64,000 nt of DNA from Baekduia soli (GTDB lineage: Bacteria > Actinomycetota > Thermoleophilia > Solirubrobacterales > Solirubrobacteraceae). The position numbers were made by a program, and so were the translations under genes. The first letter of the stretch is position 1. The number at the start of each line of letters is the position of its first letter. Where the stretch lies: contig NZ_CP042430.1 of the NCBI RefSeq assembly GCF_007970665.1, positions 4,216,001 through 4,280,000 on the forward strand, read 5' to 3'. Under the pieces are notes generated by a model that ran no database searches, was not told the origin of the DNA, and was given only the letters and a program-made list of their open reading frames with translations. This document shows, piece by piece, positions 42,662 through 50,980 of the stretch.

Positions 42662-43324
42662 ATGGCCGCGGCCCGCAAGACACCGTCCCGGACCGCCGTC
42701 GCGCCGGCCGCGCAGAACGGCGCCGGTGCGCGCCCGCGCTTCGACGAGCGGCGCCTGGCCGTCGTCGACGCCGCCGCCCACGTCTTCGCCGTACGCGGCT
42801 ACGAGCGCACGACGATCGACGACATCGTGCAGGCCACGGGCCTGACACGCGGCGGCCTGTACCACTACATCTCGGGAAAGAAGGACCTCCTCGTCGCCAG
42901 CCACGAGCGCTACCTGCGCCCGCTGCTGGAGACCTGTGAGGAGATCGGCGCCCGCGGCGACGCGCCCGGCGAGGAGCTCCGGGCGCTCGTCCGGGAGATG
43001 ATGCGCCTGCACGCGGCGTTTCCCGACCACGTCGCCGTCTTCCTCAACGAGTGGCGCTCGATCCACGAGGAGCCCGAGTGGGCGCAGCTGCGCCGCGATC
43101 GCCGTGCGTTCGAGCGCATCGTGCACCGCGTCCTGGAGCGCGGCAGCGCCGAGGGCGACTTCGTCGTCGACGACGTCCGGCTCACGCTCCTCGCGCTCAT
43201 GGGCATGGTCAACTACTCGTACCAGTGGCTCGATCCCAAGGGCCGCGTCGATGTCGACGACATCGCCGACCGCTTCTGCGACATCTTCCTCCTCGGCATC
43301 CAGTCCGGGCGCGACGGCCGATGA
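42662..43324 (+). CDS. TetR/AcrR-family transcriptional regulator
   Basis: A 220-residue regulator. After a basic 30-residue lead the HTH domain reads RLAVVDAAAHVFAVRGYERT, TIDDIVQATGLTRGGLYHYI then SGKKDLLVASHERYL. The ligand domain resembles TetR_C33-type (KstR2-like) regulators: LRALVREMMRLHAAFPDHVA, FLNEWRSIHEEPEW. ATG 42662 is preferred; a TTG lies just upstream. It is divergent from the esterase/alcohol dehydrogenase pair and is followed after 36 nt by the CoA ligase, SDR and monooxygenase genes. Control of the whole 40.4-47.7 kb module is inferred. Confidence 0.9.
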   Translation: MAAARKTPSRTAVAPAAQNGAGARPRFDERRLAVVDAAAHVFAVRGYERTTIDDIVQATGLTRGGLYHYISGKKDLLVASHERYLRPLLETCEEIGARGDAPGEELRALVREMMRLHAAFPDHVAVFLNEWRSIHEEPEWAQLRRDRRAFERIVHRVLERGSAEGDFVVDDVRLTLLALMGMVNYSYQWLDPKGRVDVDDIADRFCDIFLLGIQSGRDGR

Positions 43325-43360
43325 GCCCTTGCCCCCGCAACCACGCGAAAGGTGGGACCC

Positions 43361-44938
43361 ATGATCGACGTCGTCGGTGACCGCACCCTCAACGACCTGC
43401 TCGACGAGCGCGTCGCACTCGGGCCGGACCATCAGCTGCTCGTCTTCGAGGACGCCGAGGGCGCCGTGAGCGAGCTGACCTACGGCGGCTTCCAGGACCT
43501 GGTCCTGCGCGCCGCCCGCGGCCTGCAGGAGCTCGGCGTCGGCCACGGCGACCGCGTCGCGGTCCAGCTGCGCAACTCGCCCGAGATCCTGGTGATCTGG
43601 TTCGCGCTGGCGCGGCTGGGGGCGATCTTCGCGCCGTCCAACGTCGCCAACACCACGCCCGAGCTCGAGCACATCCTGCGCAAGGCGCGCGTCTCGCTGC
43701 TCATCGTCGAGCCCGACTACCGGGCGATCGCCGAGGGCGCGATCGCGGCCGCCGGCGGCGACGTCACGCTCGTGATCGCGCGCGGCCCCGGCGGCGACGC
43801 CGTCACGTTCTCCGACCTGCTGGAGCGCGAGCCGCTCACCGACGCGCCCGACGTCGGCGCCATGGACGTCTGCGAGCTCATCTTCACCTCGGGCACCACG
43901 TCCAAGCCCAAGGCCGTGATGCTGACCCACGCCCACTGCGTGCGCTCGGGCGAGGACGCCGTGCGCTGCATCGGGCTGCACGACGGCGACCGCTGCATGA
44001 CGTCGCTGCCGCTTTTTCACTGCAACGCCCAGGCGATGACGGCGCTGGCGGCGATGACGGTCTACGGCACGATCATCCTGCTCGAGGTCTTCTCCGCGAC
44101 GAAGTACTGGTCGCAGCTGCGTCGCCACGGCGCCACGGAGACCGCGTTGGTGGCCATGCAGCTGCGCACGCTCAACGCCCAGCCCGTCGACCCCGACGAG
44201 CGCGACCACCGGCTGCACCGCGTCTTCTACTCGCTCAACGTGCCCGACGAGGAGCGCCTGTCCTTCGAGGACCGCTTCGGCGTGACGCTCATCAACGGCT
44301 ACGGCCAGAGCGAGGCCATGGTCATGATCACGTCGGCCCCACTGGTCGGCGACCGCCGCTGGCCCTCGATCGGCCTGCCCATCGCCGGGCGCAACGTCCA
44401 CATCCTCGACGAGGAGGGCAACCCCGTCCCCCGGGGCGAGGTCGGCGAGATCTGCGTCGAGGGCACGCCGGGGCGCGACGTGTTCCTGGGCTACTTCGAC
44501 GACCCCGACGCCACCGCCCAGACGTTCCGCGACGGCCTGCTGCACACCGGCGACAACGCGATGGTCGACGACAAGGGCTTCTTCTACTTCTTCGACCGCA
44601 AGAAGGACATGATCAAGCGGGCGGGCGAGAACGTCTCGGCCATGGAGGTCGAGTCGGCCCTCATCGCCCACCCCGAGGTCGCCACCGCGGCGGTCATCGG
44701 CGTGCCCGACCCGATCCGCGACGAGGAGGTCGTCGCCGTCGTCGTGGCCGAGCACGCCGGCGCGGTGACCGCCGAGGAGCTGCGCGAGCACTGCGCGCAG
44801 CGCCTGGCCCGCTTCAAGGTCCCCACCACGATCCAGTTCGTCGACGAGCTTCCGCTGACCTCGGTCGGCAAGGTCCGCAAGGACGCCCTCCGCAAGGAGT
44901 GGACCGATGCCGCGCAGGCGCGCGCCACCACGTCCTGA
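43361..44938 (+). CDS. Acyl-CoA synthetase, carnitine-CoA-ligase-like
   Basis: A 525-residue adenylate-forming enzyme. ELIFTSGTTSKPKAVMLTHA is the P-loop motif, LINGYGQSEAMVMITSAPL is A5, and GLLHTGDNAMVDDKGFFYFF with DRKKDMIKRAGENVSAMEVE are A7-A8. The catalytic Lys lies in LPLTSVGKVRKDALRKEW. It resembles CaiC-type crotonobetaine/carnitine-CoA ligases but no carnitine genes are near. ATG 43361 follows a GGTGGGA motif. It starts the plus-strand operon with SDR and flavin monooxygenase genes and would activate the acid released by that pathway. Confidence 0.9.
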   Translation: MIDVVGDRTLNDLLDERVALGPDHQLLVFEDAEGAVSELTYGGFQDLVLRAARGLQELGVGHGDRVAVQLRNSPEILVIWFALARLGAIFAPSNVANTTPELEHILRKARVSLLIVEPDYRAIAEGAIAAAGGDVTLVIARGPGGDAVTFSDLLEREPLTDAPDVGAMDVCELIFTSGTTSKPKAVMLTHAHCVRSGEDAVRCIGLHDGDRCMTSLPLFHCNAQAMTALAAMTVYGTIILLEVFSATKYWSQLRRHGATETALVAMQLRTLNAQPVDPDERDHRLHRVFYSLNVPDEERLSFEDRFGVTLINGYGQSEAMVMITSAPLVGDRRWPSIGLPIAGRNVHILDEEGNPVPRGEVGEICVEGTPGRDVFLGYFDDPDATAQTFRDGLLHTGDNAMVDDKGFFYFFDRKKDMIKRAGENVSAMEVESALIAHPEVATAAVIGVPDPIRDEEVVAVVVAEHAGAVTAEELREHCAQRLARFKVPTTIQFVDELPLTSVGKVRKDALRKEWTDAAQARATTS

Positions 44939-44964
44939 CCCGCAACCACCACGAGAGAGCCCAC

Positions 44965-45783
44965 ATGCCCGAGACCCCTGACCACATCATCGACCTGAGC
45001 GGCGACGTCGCGCTCGTGACCGGCGCCGGCTCCGGCATCGCGCGGGCCACCGCGCTCATGCTCGGCGCTGCGGGCGCGGCAGTGCTGGCCGCCGACATCG
45101 CCGGCGACGCCGCCGAGGCCACGGCCGAGGCGATCACGGCGGCCGGCGGCACGGCGTCCGCGGTGAGCTGCGACGTCACCGACGACGCCGGCGTCGAGGC
45201 GATGGTCGCCGCGGCGCGCACCCTGGGCAGCCTGGGCATCGTCGTCAACGCCGCGGGCATCGCCATCCGCAAGGGCCTGCTGGACACGACGCGCGAGGAC
45301 TGGGACAAGGTCATCGCCACCAACCTGACGGGCTACTTCAACGTGCTGCGCGCGACGGTCCCCGACCTGGAGGCCTCCGGCAACGGGCGCATCGTGCAGA
45401 TCGCCTCGGTCTCGGCCCACCTGGGCTACGGCTACCCGTCCTACACGGCGTCCAAGGGCGGCGTGCTGGCCATGAGCCGCCAGCTCGCGGCCGAGCTCGC
45501 GCCGAAGGGCATCCGCATCAACTCGGTCAGCCCCGGCGTCATCGAGACGGGGATCAACCGCGGCACGCTGGGCACGGAGGCGATCCGCGGCGCCACGATC
45601 GGGATCACGCCCCTGGGCCGCCTCGGCCAGCCCGAGGACATCGCGCGGACGGTCCTGTACCTCGTCAGCCCGCTGGGCGCGTTCGTGACGGGGACCGACC
45701 TCGTCACCGACGGGGGGATGATCAGCACGATCCACTGGGGCGCGGCCGGCGACCTCCTGCAGACCTTCGACCAGCGCCGCTGA
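44965..45783 (+). CDS. Short-chain dehydrogenase/reductase
   Basis: A 272-residue SDR. VALVTGAGSGIARATALML is the dinucleotide motif; its last Gly is Ala-preceded (TGxxxGIA instead of GIG), a minor variant. LGIVVNAAGIAIRKGLLD, the Ser in RIVQIASVSAHLGYG, the YxxxK in YPSYTASKGGVLAMSRQL and the SPGVIETG motif follow. GAGAGAG lies 5 nt before ATG 44965. Located between CoA ligase and monooxygenase genes, it likely oxidises an alcohol to the ketone used by the monooxygenase, or a hydroxy-acid after ester cleavage. Confidence 0.9.
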   Translation: MPETPDHIIDLSGDVALVTGAGSGIARATALMLGAAGAAVLAADIAGDAAEATAEAITAAGGTASAVSCDVTDDAGVEAMVAAARTLGSLGIVVNAAGIAIRKGLLDTTREDWDKVIATNLTGYFNVLRATVPDLEASGNGRIVQIASVSAHLGYGYPSYTASKGGVLAMSRQLAAELAPKGIRINSVSPGVIETGINRGTLGTEAIRGATIGITPLGRLGQPEDIARTVLYLVSPLGAFVTGTDLVTDGGMISTIHWGAAGDLLQTFDQRR

Positions 45784-45792
45784 GAGGCCGCC

Positions 45793-47745
45793 ATGACGAT
45801 CACCCCGAAGCACCTGAGCGACGAGGAGCTGGCGCAGGCGCTGGCCATCGCCAACGTCCCCACCCTGCTGCCGCTGCTCGTCCAGCTCACGGGCGAGGAG
45901 CGCTGGATCGAGGAGCCCTACCTGCCCCGGCGCAACAAGGGTCTGGACGACAACAACGACGGCGGCCTGCCCGAGGAGCTGCAGGCCGAGATCCGCGCGG
46001 CCGGCCTGGAGGCCATCCGGGCGTGGCGCGACGGGGCGCCGGTCGCGCTGCCCGACCCCGGTCCCGAGCTCATGGTGCGCATGCTCAGCGTGGCGATGGG
46101 CGAGGAGGTCGGCGAGGAGTACGGGCCGATGCTGGCGGCCGAGCTCGCCGCCGTCGACGCGCCGGCCACGACCGCGCCGGTGGCCGGCGTGCCCGAGGGC
46201 TTCCACGCGCTCATCGTCGGCGCGGGCGTCTCGGGCATCGCCGCGGCCATCCGCCTGCGCGACGCGGGCATCCCGTTCACGATCGTCGAGCAGCACGAGG
46301 CGGTCGGGGGCACGTGGCTGGAGAACCGCTACCCGGGCTGTGGGGTCGACACCCCCAGCGCGCTGTACTCGTTCTCCTTCGCGCCGCACGACTGGAGCAA
46401 GTACTTCGCCCTGCGCGACGAGCTGTACGCCTACCTGGAGCAGATCGTCGCCGACACCGGCCTGGACGAGGAGATCCGCTTCCAGACCGAGGTCACCGGC
46501 GCGCGCTACGACGAGGACGCCCAGCGCTGGGACGTCGAGCTGCGCGGCCCCGGCGGCACCGCCGAGACGCTGACGGCCGACCTCGTGATCAGCGCGGTCG
46601 GCGCGTTCCGGCGCCCGAAGATGCCCACGATCCCGGGTCTGGAGGACTTCGCCGGCGAGCTCGTGCACACCGCGCGCTGGCCCGACGACCTCGACCTGAC
46701 CGGCAGGCGGGTGGCGGTCATCGGCAACGGCGCCAGCGCGATGCAGCTCGTGCCCGCGATCGCCGGGGTGGCCGCGGCGGTCACGATCTTCCAGCGCTCG
46801 CCGCAGTGGGCGGCGCCGTTCGAGCTCTTCCACGCCGAAGTGCCCGAGCCGCTGCGCGAGCTCTCCCAGAGCGTGCCGCTGTACCGCGCCTGGTACCGGC
46901 TGCGGGCGGGCTGGACGTTCAACGACCGCATCCACCAGACGCTTCAGAAGGATCCCGACTGGCCGCACCCCGAGCGCTCGGTCAACGAGATCAACGACGG
47001 CCACCGCAGGTTCTTCACGCGGTACATCGAGTCCAAGCTGGCCGGCCGCCCCGACCTCGTCGAGAAGGTCACCCCGACCTACCCGCCCTACGGCAAGCGG
47101 ATCCTGCTCGACAACGGCTGGTACGACAGCCTGCTGCGCGACGACGTGGAGCTGGTCACCGACCCGATCGCCTCGGTCGCGACCGACCGGGTGATCACCG
47201 CCACCGGCGCCGAGCACGAGGTCGACGTGATCGTCGCGGCCACCGGGTTCGACGTGGTGCGCTTCCTGGCGCCGATGGACATCCGCGGCCGTGGCGGCGT
47301 GAGCCTGCGCGAGGTGTGGGACGACGACGACGCGCGGGCCTACCTGGGGTCCTTCGTCCCGGGCTTCCCCAACTTCTACATGATCTACGGGCCGAACATC
47401 GCGGGCGGCCACGGCGGCAGCCTGATCGGCTCCGCCGAACACCAGCTCGACTACCTGATCGACCTGCTCGGCCGGCTGTTCGCCCAGGGCCAGGTGGTGG
47501 CCGAGGTGCGCCCCGAGCCCTACGAGCGCCACAACCGGCGCGTCGACGAGGCCCACGAGCGCATGGTCTGGACGCACCCGGGCATGGACACCTACTACCG
47601 CAACGGCCACGGCCGGGTCGTGGTCACCACGCCGTTCCGCGTCATCGACTTCTGGGGCATGACGCGCTCGGCCGACCTGGACGACTTCGTCACCGAGCCG
47701 CCGCGCGAGGGCGCCACGGCGGGCGCGGGGCGGCGCGCGGCCTGA
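45793..47745 (+). CDS. Flavin-containing Baeyer-Villiger monooxygenase
   Basis: A 650-residue class B flavoprotein monooxygenase. FHALIVGAGVSGIAAAIRLR is the FAD motif (about residue 137) and GGTWLENRYPGCGVDTPSAL the following block. The Baeyer-Villiger fingerprint FxGxxxHxxxW appears as FAGELVHTARWPDD. GRRVAVIGNGASAMQLVPAI is the NADPH fold, and FYMIYGPNIAGGHGGSLIGS follows. An extra N-terminal region of about 130 residues is present, as in the long BVMO subgroup (for example steroid or hydroxyacetophenone types). GAGAGG precedes ATG. It inserts oxygen next to a ketone, making an ester or lactone, using NADPH and O2. Confidence 0.92.
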   Translation: MTITPKHLSDEELAQALAIANVPTLLPLLVQLTGEERWIEEPYLPRRNKGLDDNNDGGLPEELQAEIRAAGLEAIRAWRDGAPVALPDPGPELMVRMLSVAMGEEVGEEYGPMLAAELAAVDAPATTAPVAGVPEGFHALIVGAGVSGIAAAIRLRDAGIPFTIVEQHEAVGGTWLENRYPGCGVDTPSALYSFSFAPHDWSKYFALRDELYAYLEQIVADTGLDEEIRFQTEVTGARYDEDAQRWDVELRGPGGTAETLTADLVISAVGAFRRPKMPTIPGLEDFAGELVHTARWPDDLDLTGRRVAVIGNGASAMQLVPAIAGVAAAVTIFQRSPQWAAPFELFHAEVPEPLRELSQSVPLYRAWYRLRAGWTFNDRIHQTLQKDPDWPHPERSVNEINDGHRRFFTRYIESKLAGRPDLVEKVTPTYPPYGKRILLDNGWYDSLLRDDVELVTDPIASVATDRVITATGAEHEVDVIVAATGFDVVRFLAPMDIRGRGGVSLREVWDDDDARAYLGSFVPGFPNFYMIYGPNIAGGHGGSLIGSAEHQLDYLIDLLGRLFAQGQVVAEVRPEPYERHNRRVDEAHERMVWTHPGMDTYYRNGHGRVVVTTPFRVIDFWGMTRSADLDDFVTEPPREGATAGAGRRAA

Positions 47746-47795
47746 GCCGCGCCGCTCACGCCCCCGCTACCGCCGGCGGCCGGCGCGCTGCGGAC

Positions 47796-47807
47796 GGGCG
47801 GCCGCCC
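47796..47807. terminator. GC palindrome in a convergent gap
   Basis: GGGCGGCCGCCC is a perfect 12-bp palindrome in the 66-nt gap between the convergent monooxygenase (plus) and CDGSH (minus) genes. A hairpin with almost no loop is a poor terminator; it is listed only because it is the sole strong symmetry in the gap. Confidence 0.25.
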
Positions 47808-47811
47808 ACGC

Positions 47812-48014
47812 CTACGCGCCGCTGGTCGCGCGGAAGCGCGTGGCCTTGTGGGTGCCGTCGCAGAACGGCTTGCGGGCCGAGCGCCCGCAGCGGCACAGGG
47901 CGACCGTGCGCTGGTGGACGGAGATCTCGCGCCCGTCCTGGTCGGTCAGCGTGAAGGGCCGCGGACGAGCAGCGGCCCGTCGCGGTAGGGCGTGATGCGC
48001 ACCTCGCCGCTCAC
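47812..48014 (-). pseudogene. CDGSH iron-sulfur protein, frameshifted (1-nt deletion)
   Basis: About 67 residues after repair. GTG 48014 starts VSGEVRITPYRDGPLLVRGP, then the frame changes to FTLTDQDGREISVHQ and the [2Fe-2S] motif LCRCGRSARKPFCDGTHKAT (C-x-C...C-D-G-x-H). The span is 203 nt (3n+2); one extra base in GGG at 47956-47958 gives the usual RGPFTL junction. CDGSH proteins are small redox or cluster-transfer proteins. The start overlaps the stop of the haem-oxygenase-like gene (GTGA). It is the last of four minus-strand genes with a redox theme. Confidence 0.82.
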
Positions 48015-49036
48015 GACGCGGCCGCCGCCGTCGCGGGGGCGTGCAGGAGCGAGCTGCGGCCCTCGTCCCAGGCGCCGAGCAGGTGGCGCGCCCAGCGGTC
48101 CTCGATCTCCACGAGCGCGCGGGCCCCGAACAGCACGTCGGCGGTCAGCGCCGGCTCCTGGCGGACGAGGCCGCCGGCGAGGTCGACCGCGGCGATGTTC
48201 TCGTGCACCGCGTCGGCGGTGACGTGCTCGTCGAAGAACGCGGTGGCGCGCGGGTCGTCGACGCCGAGGCGGCGCAGGGCGGTGGCGTAGCGGCGGTTGG
48301 GCACCGACGAGGTCATCTCGAACAGCGCGAGGTGCCCGACGATCGCCCCGCGCCGGCGCCGGTGCAGGCCGAACAGGGACATGAGGTTGACCGTCGCCAG
48401 GGTGATCCCGGGCAGGCGGTCCAGGTGGGCGCCGTAGGTCGCGTCGAGCTCCAGCGCGCGCAGCACGTCGGCGAACAGCTCGGCGTGCATCCGCGCCGGG
48501 TCGCCACCGCCGTACTCGTCGGTCTGGACCTCGACGAGCGCCGCCTTCGGCGCGCCGGCCAGGCGCGGCACCGCCCACGAGTGCGGGTCGGCCTCCTTGA
48601 GCTGGTAGGCCGACCGGTGGACGAGGAACTCCCGCAGCTGGTCGAGGTCGCCGTCGACCTCCAGGTGGCGGGCCAGCGAGGGCCCGTCGTCGGCGGCGAT
48701 GATCGCCCGCAGGGCGAGGTCCATCGTCTCGGGGCCGGCGGAGGGCGGGACCCAGCCCGACAGGGCGTCGTGCAGCCCGGCCTCGAAGACCGCCTCGAGG
48801 CGCGCGCGCAGCGCGAGCAGCCCCGGGTCCCATTCCCAGCGCTCGTCGACGCCGTCCAGGCCGCGGTAGTGCAGCTCGTAGAGGCAGTAGAGCGTGAGGT
48901 GCAGGTCGTCGTCGGCCAGCGGGTCGGCGGTCGCGTCGACGTCGACGTCGACGTCGACCAGCGTGCCCGGTGCATGCAGCAGCACGGCGAGCACGGCTTC
49001 CGACAGTGGGCCACGCGGTGCGGGGGCGACGGGCAT
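48011..49036 (-). CDS. Iron-containing redox enzyme (haem-oxygenase-like diiron fold)
   Basis: A 341-residue, mainly helical protein. LYCLYELHYRGLDGVDERWE, REFLVHRSAYQLKEADPHSW, VQTDEYGGGDPARMHAELF and FFDEHVTADAVHENIAAVDL supply the His/Glu ligands seen in the haem-oxygenase-like diiron family. Members act as oxygen-dependent oxidases or desaturases. It is upstream of the CDGSH gene (GTGA overlap) and 9 nt downstream of the glutamate-cysteine-ligase-family gene. This conserved grouping suggests a redox-cofactor or stress role, but the substrate is not known. Confidence 0.78.
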   Translation of the reverse strand: MPVAPAPRGPLSEAVLAVLLHAPGTLVDVDVDVDATADPLADDDLHLTLYCLYELHYRGLDGVDERWEWDPGLLALRARLEAVFEAGLHDALSGWVPPSAGPETMDLALRAIIAADDGPSLARHLEVDGDLDQLREFLVHRSAYQLKEADPHSWAVPRLAGAPKAALVEVQTDEYGGGDPARMHAELFADVLRALELDATYGAHLDRLPGITLATVNLMSLFGLHRRRRGAIVGHLALFEMTSSVPNRRYATALRRLGVDDPRATAFFDEHVTADAVHENIAAVDLAGGLVRQEPALTADVLFGARALVEIEDRWARHLLGAWDEGRSSLLHAPATAAAAS

Positions 49037-49045
49037 GGTTCCCGG

Positions 49046-50164
49046 CTACCCGAGGAAGCGGTCGGCCAGCCACGCGGCGACCGCTCGCGCGCCACCCTCG
49101 GCGGCGACCTCGCGGATCAGGGCGTCGCGCGGATGCAGCACGAGGTCGCGGGCGGACTGCAGCTCGGCGGCGCACCCGAGCCGCGCGGCGGCCGGGGCGA
49201 GGTCGTCGAGGAGGTCGCCGAGCACGTCGGCGGTGTCGCGCACCTCGCCGGTGCGCACGTCGGACCAGCGGCCGCGGACGCCGTGGCGGCACGCCGACCA
49301 CCGGTTCTCGGCGATCCGCCAGCTCTCGGCGGGCTCGGGCAGCGTGCCGGCGGCGGCCCGGTCGGCGAGCGTCGCCACGAGCGCGTGGACGACCGCGGCC
49401 AGCGCGGAGGCGTCGGCCGTGGTGGCCTGGGCGTCGGGGACGCGGACCTCGACGGTGCCGTAGCGCGGATGCAGGCGCAGCTCCCACCACCAGCCGTCGG
49501 TCGCCGAGAAGGTGCCGGTCGCCGCGCCCCAGCGCCACGCGGCCTCCAGCGCGTCCCAGGTCGGCATCACCGGGGGCACGCCCTGACGCGGCAGCAGGTC
49601 GCAGATCTTGGGGCGCATGGACGCCAGGCCGCTGTCGGCCCCCTCGTGGAACGGCGCGCCCGCGCCGAGCGCCGCCAGCGCGGGCAGGTGCTCGCGCAGC
49701 GCGTTGTAGACGCCGAGGGCGACGTCGGCGCCCGCGACGGCCACGTGGACGTGCAGCCCGAAGGCGAGCTGGCGACGCGCCGCCCACGCGTACTCCGAGG
49801 CGATGGCCTCGTAGCGCGGGCCGCGGGTCAGCGCGCCCTCGCCGGCGGCGAACGGGTGCACGCCGCCGGACGCGAGGACCCCGATCCCGCCGGCGGCGTC
49901 CGCCAGCGCCCCGCGCGCCTCGCGCAGGGCCGCCGCGGCCGCGGGCACCGTCTGCACCGGCGGGGTCACCGCCTCGAGCTGGGCCGCGGGCATCTCGGCC
50001 TGGAAGCGCCGGTCGCCCTGCAGCCGGCGCAGGACCGCGTCGGCCCGCGGCAGCAGGTCCCACGTCCCGGGACGCAGGAGCATGTACTCCTCCTCCATCC
50101 CGACCGTGAGCGGCTCGGCATGGTCGAACGCGGCGCGGGGCCGCGCCGCCACCCCCGTGCTCAC
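49046..50164 (-). CDS. Carboxylate-amine ligase, YbdK/glutamate-cysteine ligase 2 family
   Basis: A 372-residue member of the GCS2 family. LTVGMEEEYMLLRPGTWDLL (metal/ATP-binding Glu cluster), EMPAAQLEAVTPPVQTV, LAFGLHVHVAVAGADVALGV and WWWELRLHPRYGTVEVRVPD are signature blocks. Family members make gamma-glutamyl bonds with weak glutamate-cysteine ligase activity. GTG 50164 overlaps the stop of the Mn-catalase gene (GTGA). Its company with catalase-, iron- and CDGSH-type genes fits a thiol or oxidative-stress role. Confidence 0.85.
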   Translation of the reverse strand: MSTGVAARPRAAFDHAEPLTVGMEEEYMLLRPGTWDLLPRADAVLRRLQGDRRFQAEMPAAQLEAVTPPVQTVPAAAAALREARGALADAAGGIGVLASGGVHPFAAGEGALTRGPRYEAIASEYAWAARRQLAFGLHVHVAVAGADVALGVYNALREHLPALAALGAGAPFHEGADSGLASMRPKICDLLPRQGVPPVMPTWDALEAAWRWGAATGTFSATDGWWWELRLHPRYGTVEVRVPDAQATTADASALAAVVHALVATLADRAAAGTLPEPAESWRIAENRWSACRHGVRGRWSDVRTGEVRDTADVLGDLLDDLAPAAARLGCAAELQSARDLVLHPRDALIREVAAEGGARAVAAWLADRFLG

Positions 50165-50838
50165 GCCTCGGGCTCCTCCGGATCCACGCCGCCGGCGAGC
50201 GGCACCGAGCCGTCGAGGACCTCCTGCAGGTGGCGCTGCCGGACGGCTGGCGCCCCGTCGGCCAGAGCGGCGACCCGGGGCAGGCCGGCGCGCTGGTTGA
50301 GCTTGGCCCCCACGAGCCAGTGGCCGGCCTCGCCCGCCTCGGCCATCGTGAGGAACTCGAAGCCGTCCACCGCCTCGTCACGGGTCTCGCGCGCGGCGGC
50401 GAGGACGCCGGCCTGGGGCGGCAGGTCGTTGGGCAGCGGGCCGTCCCGGACGACCAGGTCCTCGCCGGTCTCGGGATGCGGGCCGTCGAAGACCGCGGAC
50501 ACCTCGTGGTGGTCGGTGTGCGCACCGGTCTCCAGGAAGAGGTCGTGCGTGAGGTCATCGACCAGGTCGCCGGAGCTGGACACGTACCCCCCGGTCGCGT
50601 CGGGCGCCTGGGCGTCGACCTGGGCCGGGTCGGTCAGCATCGTGTTGATCGCCCCCGCGACGAGCTCGATGTGGCCGAGCTCCTCCGCGGCGATGTTCGC
50701 CACGAGGTCGAAGAACGGCCGTGCGGCCGGGCGTCCCCGGAAGGTGAACGACTGGAACGTGTAGTTCATGAACGCCGACAGCTCGCCAGCGGAGGGCGGC
50801 GGCAGGGCGACGCCGAGTCGGTCGATACGGGTGATCAT
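50161..50838 (-). CDS. Manganese catalase family protein lacking the second half of the metal site
   Basis: A 225-residue protein; normal Mn catalases have about 280-300. The first metal half-site is intact: Glu19 in AGELSAFMNYTFQSF, and Glu53 and His56 in ANIAAEELGHIELV. GGYVSSSGDLVDDLTHDLF then aligns well, but after LETGA the sequence jumps to the C-terminal DGPHPETGEDLVVRDG block. The segment of about 60-70 residues carrying the second Glu and His ligands is missing in frame. Canonical catalase activity is therefore doubtful; a different or lost function is inferred. First gene of the four-gene redox operon, divergent from the methyltransferase gene. Confidence 0.75.
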   Translation of the reverse strand: MITRIDRLGVALPPPSAGELSAFMNYTFQSFTFRGRPAARPFFDLVANIAAEELGHIELVAGAINTMLTDPAQVDAQAPDATGGYVSSSGDLVDDLTHDLFLETGAHTDHHEVSAVFDGPHPETGEDLVVRDGPLPNDLPPQAGVLAAARETRDEAVDGFEFLTMAEAGEAGHWLVGAKLNQRAGLPRVAALADGAPAVRQRHLQEVLDGSVPLAGGVDPEEPEA

Positions 50839-50980
50839 GAAGGGCTGACTCCTGGGTCGGACGTCGTCTGATCAAGACGTGCCTGTTGCGCGAAGCGGGG
50901 AAACACGGAGGCCATGCCCGGCGGGCGGGCGGCGCGGGCGGCGACCCCGGCTGAGCGGGTGGTCTGGAAGACTGCCGACG

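Noticed and set aside
43361-44938. A carnitine catabolic cluster
   Set aside because: The ligase resembles CaiC, but no CaiA, CaiB or CaiD partner is linked; the neighbours are SDR and Baeyer-Villiger genes.
50860-50880. Imperfect GTCT/AGAC repeat between Mn catalase and methyltransferase genes
   Set aside because: The arms are only 4 bp, which is too weak to call an operator.
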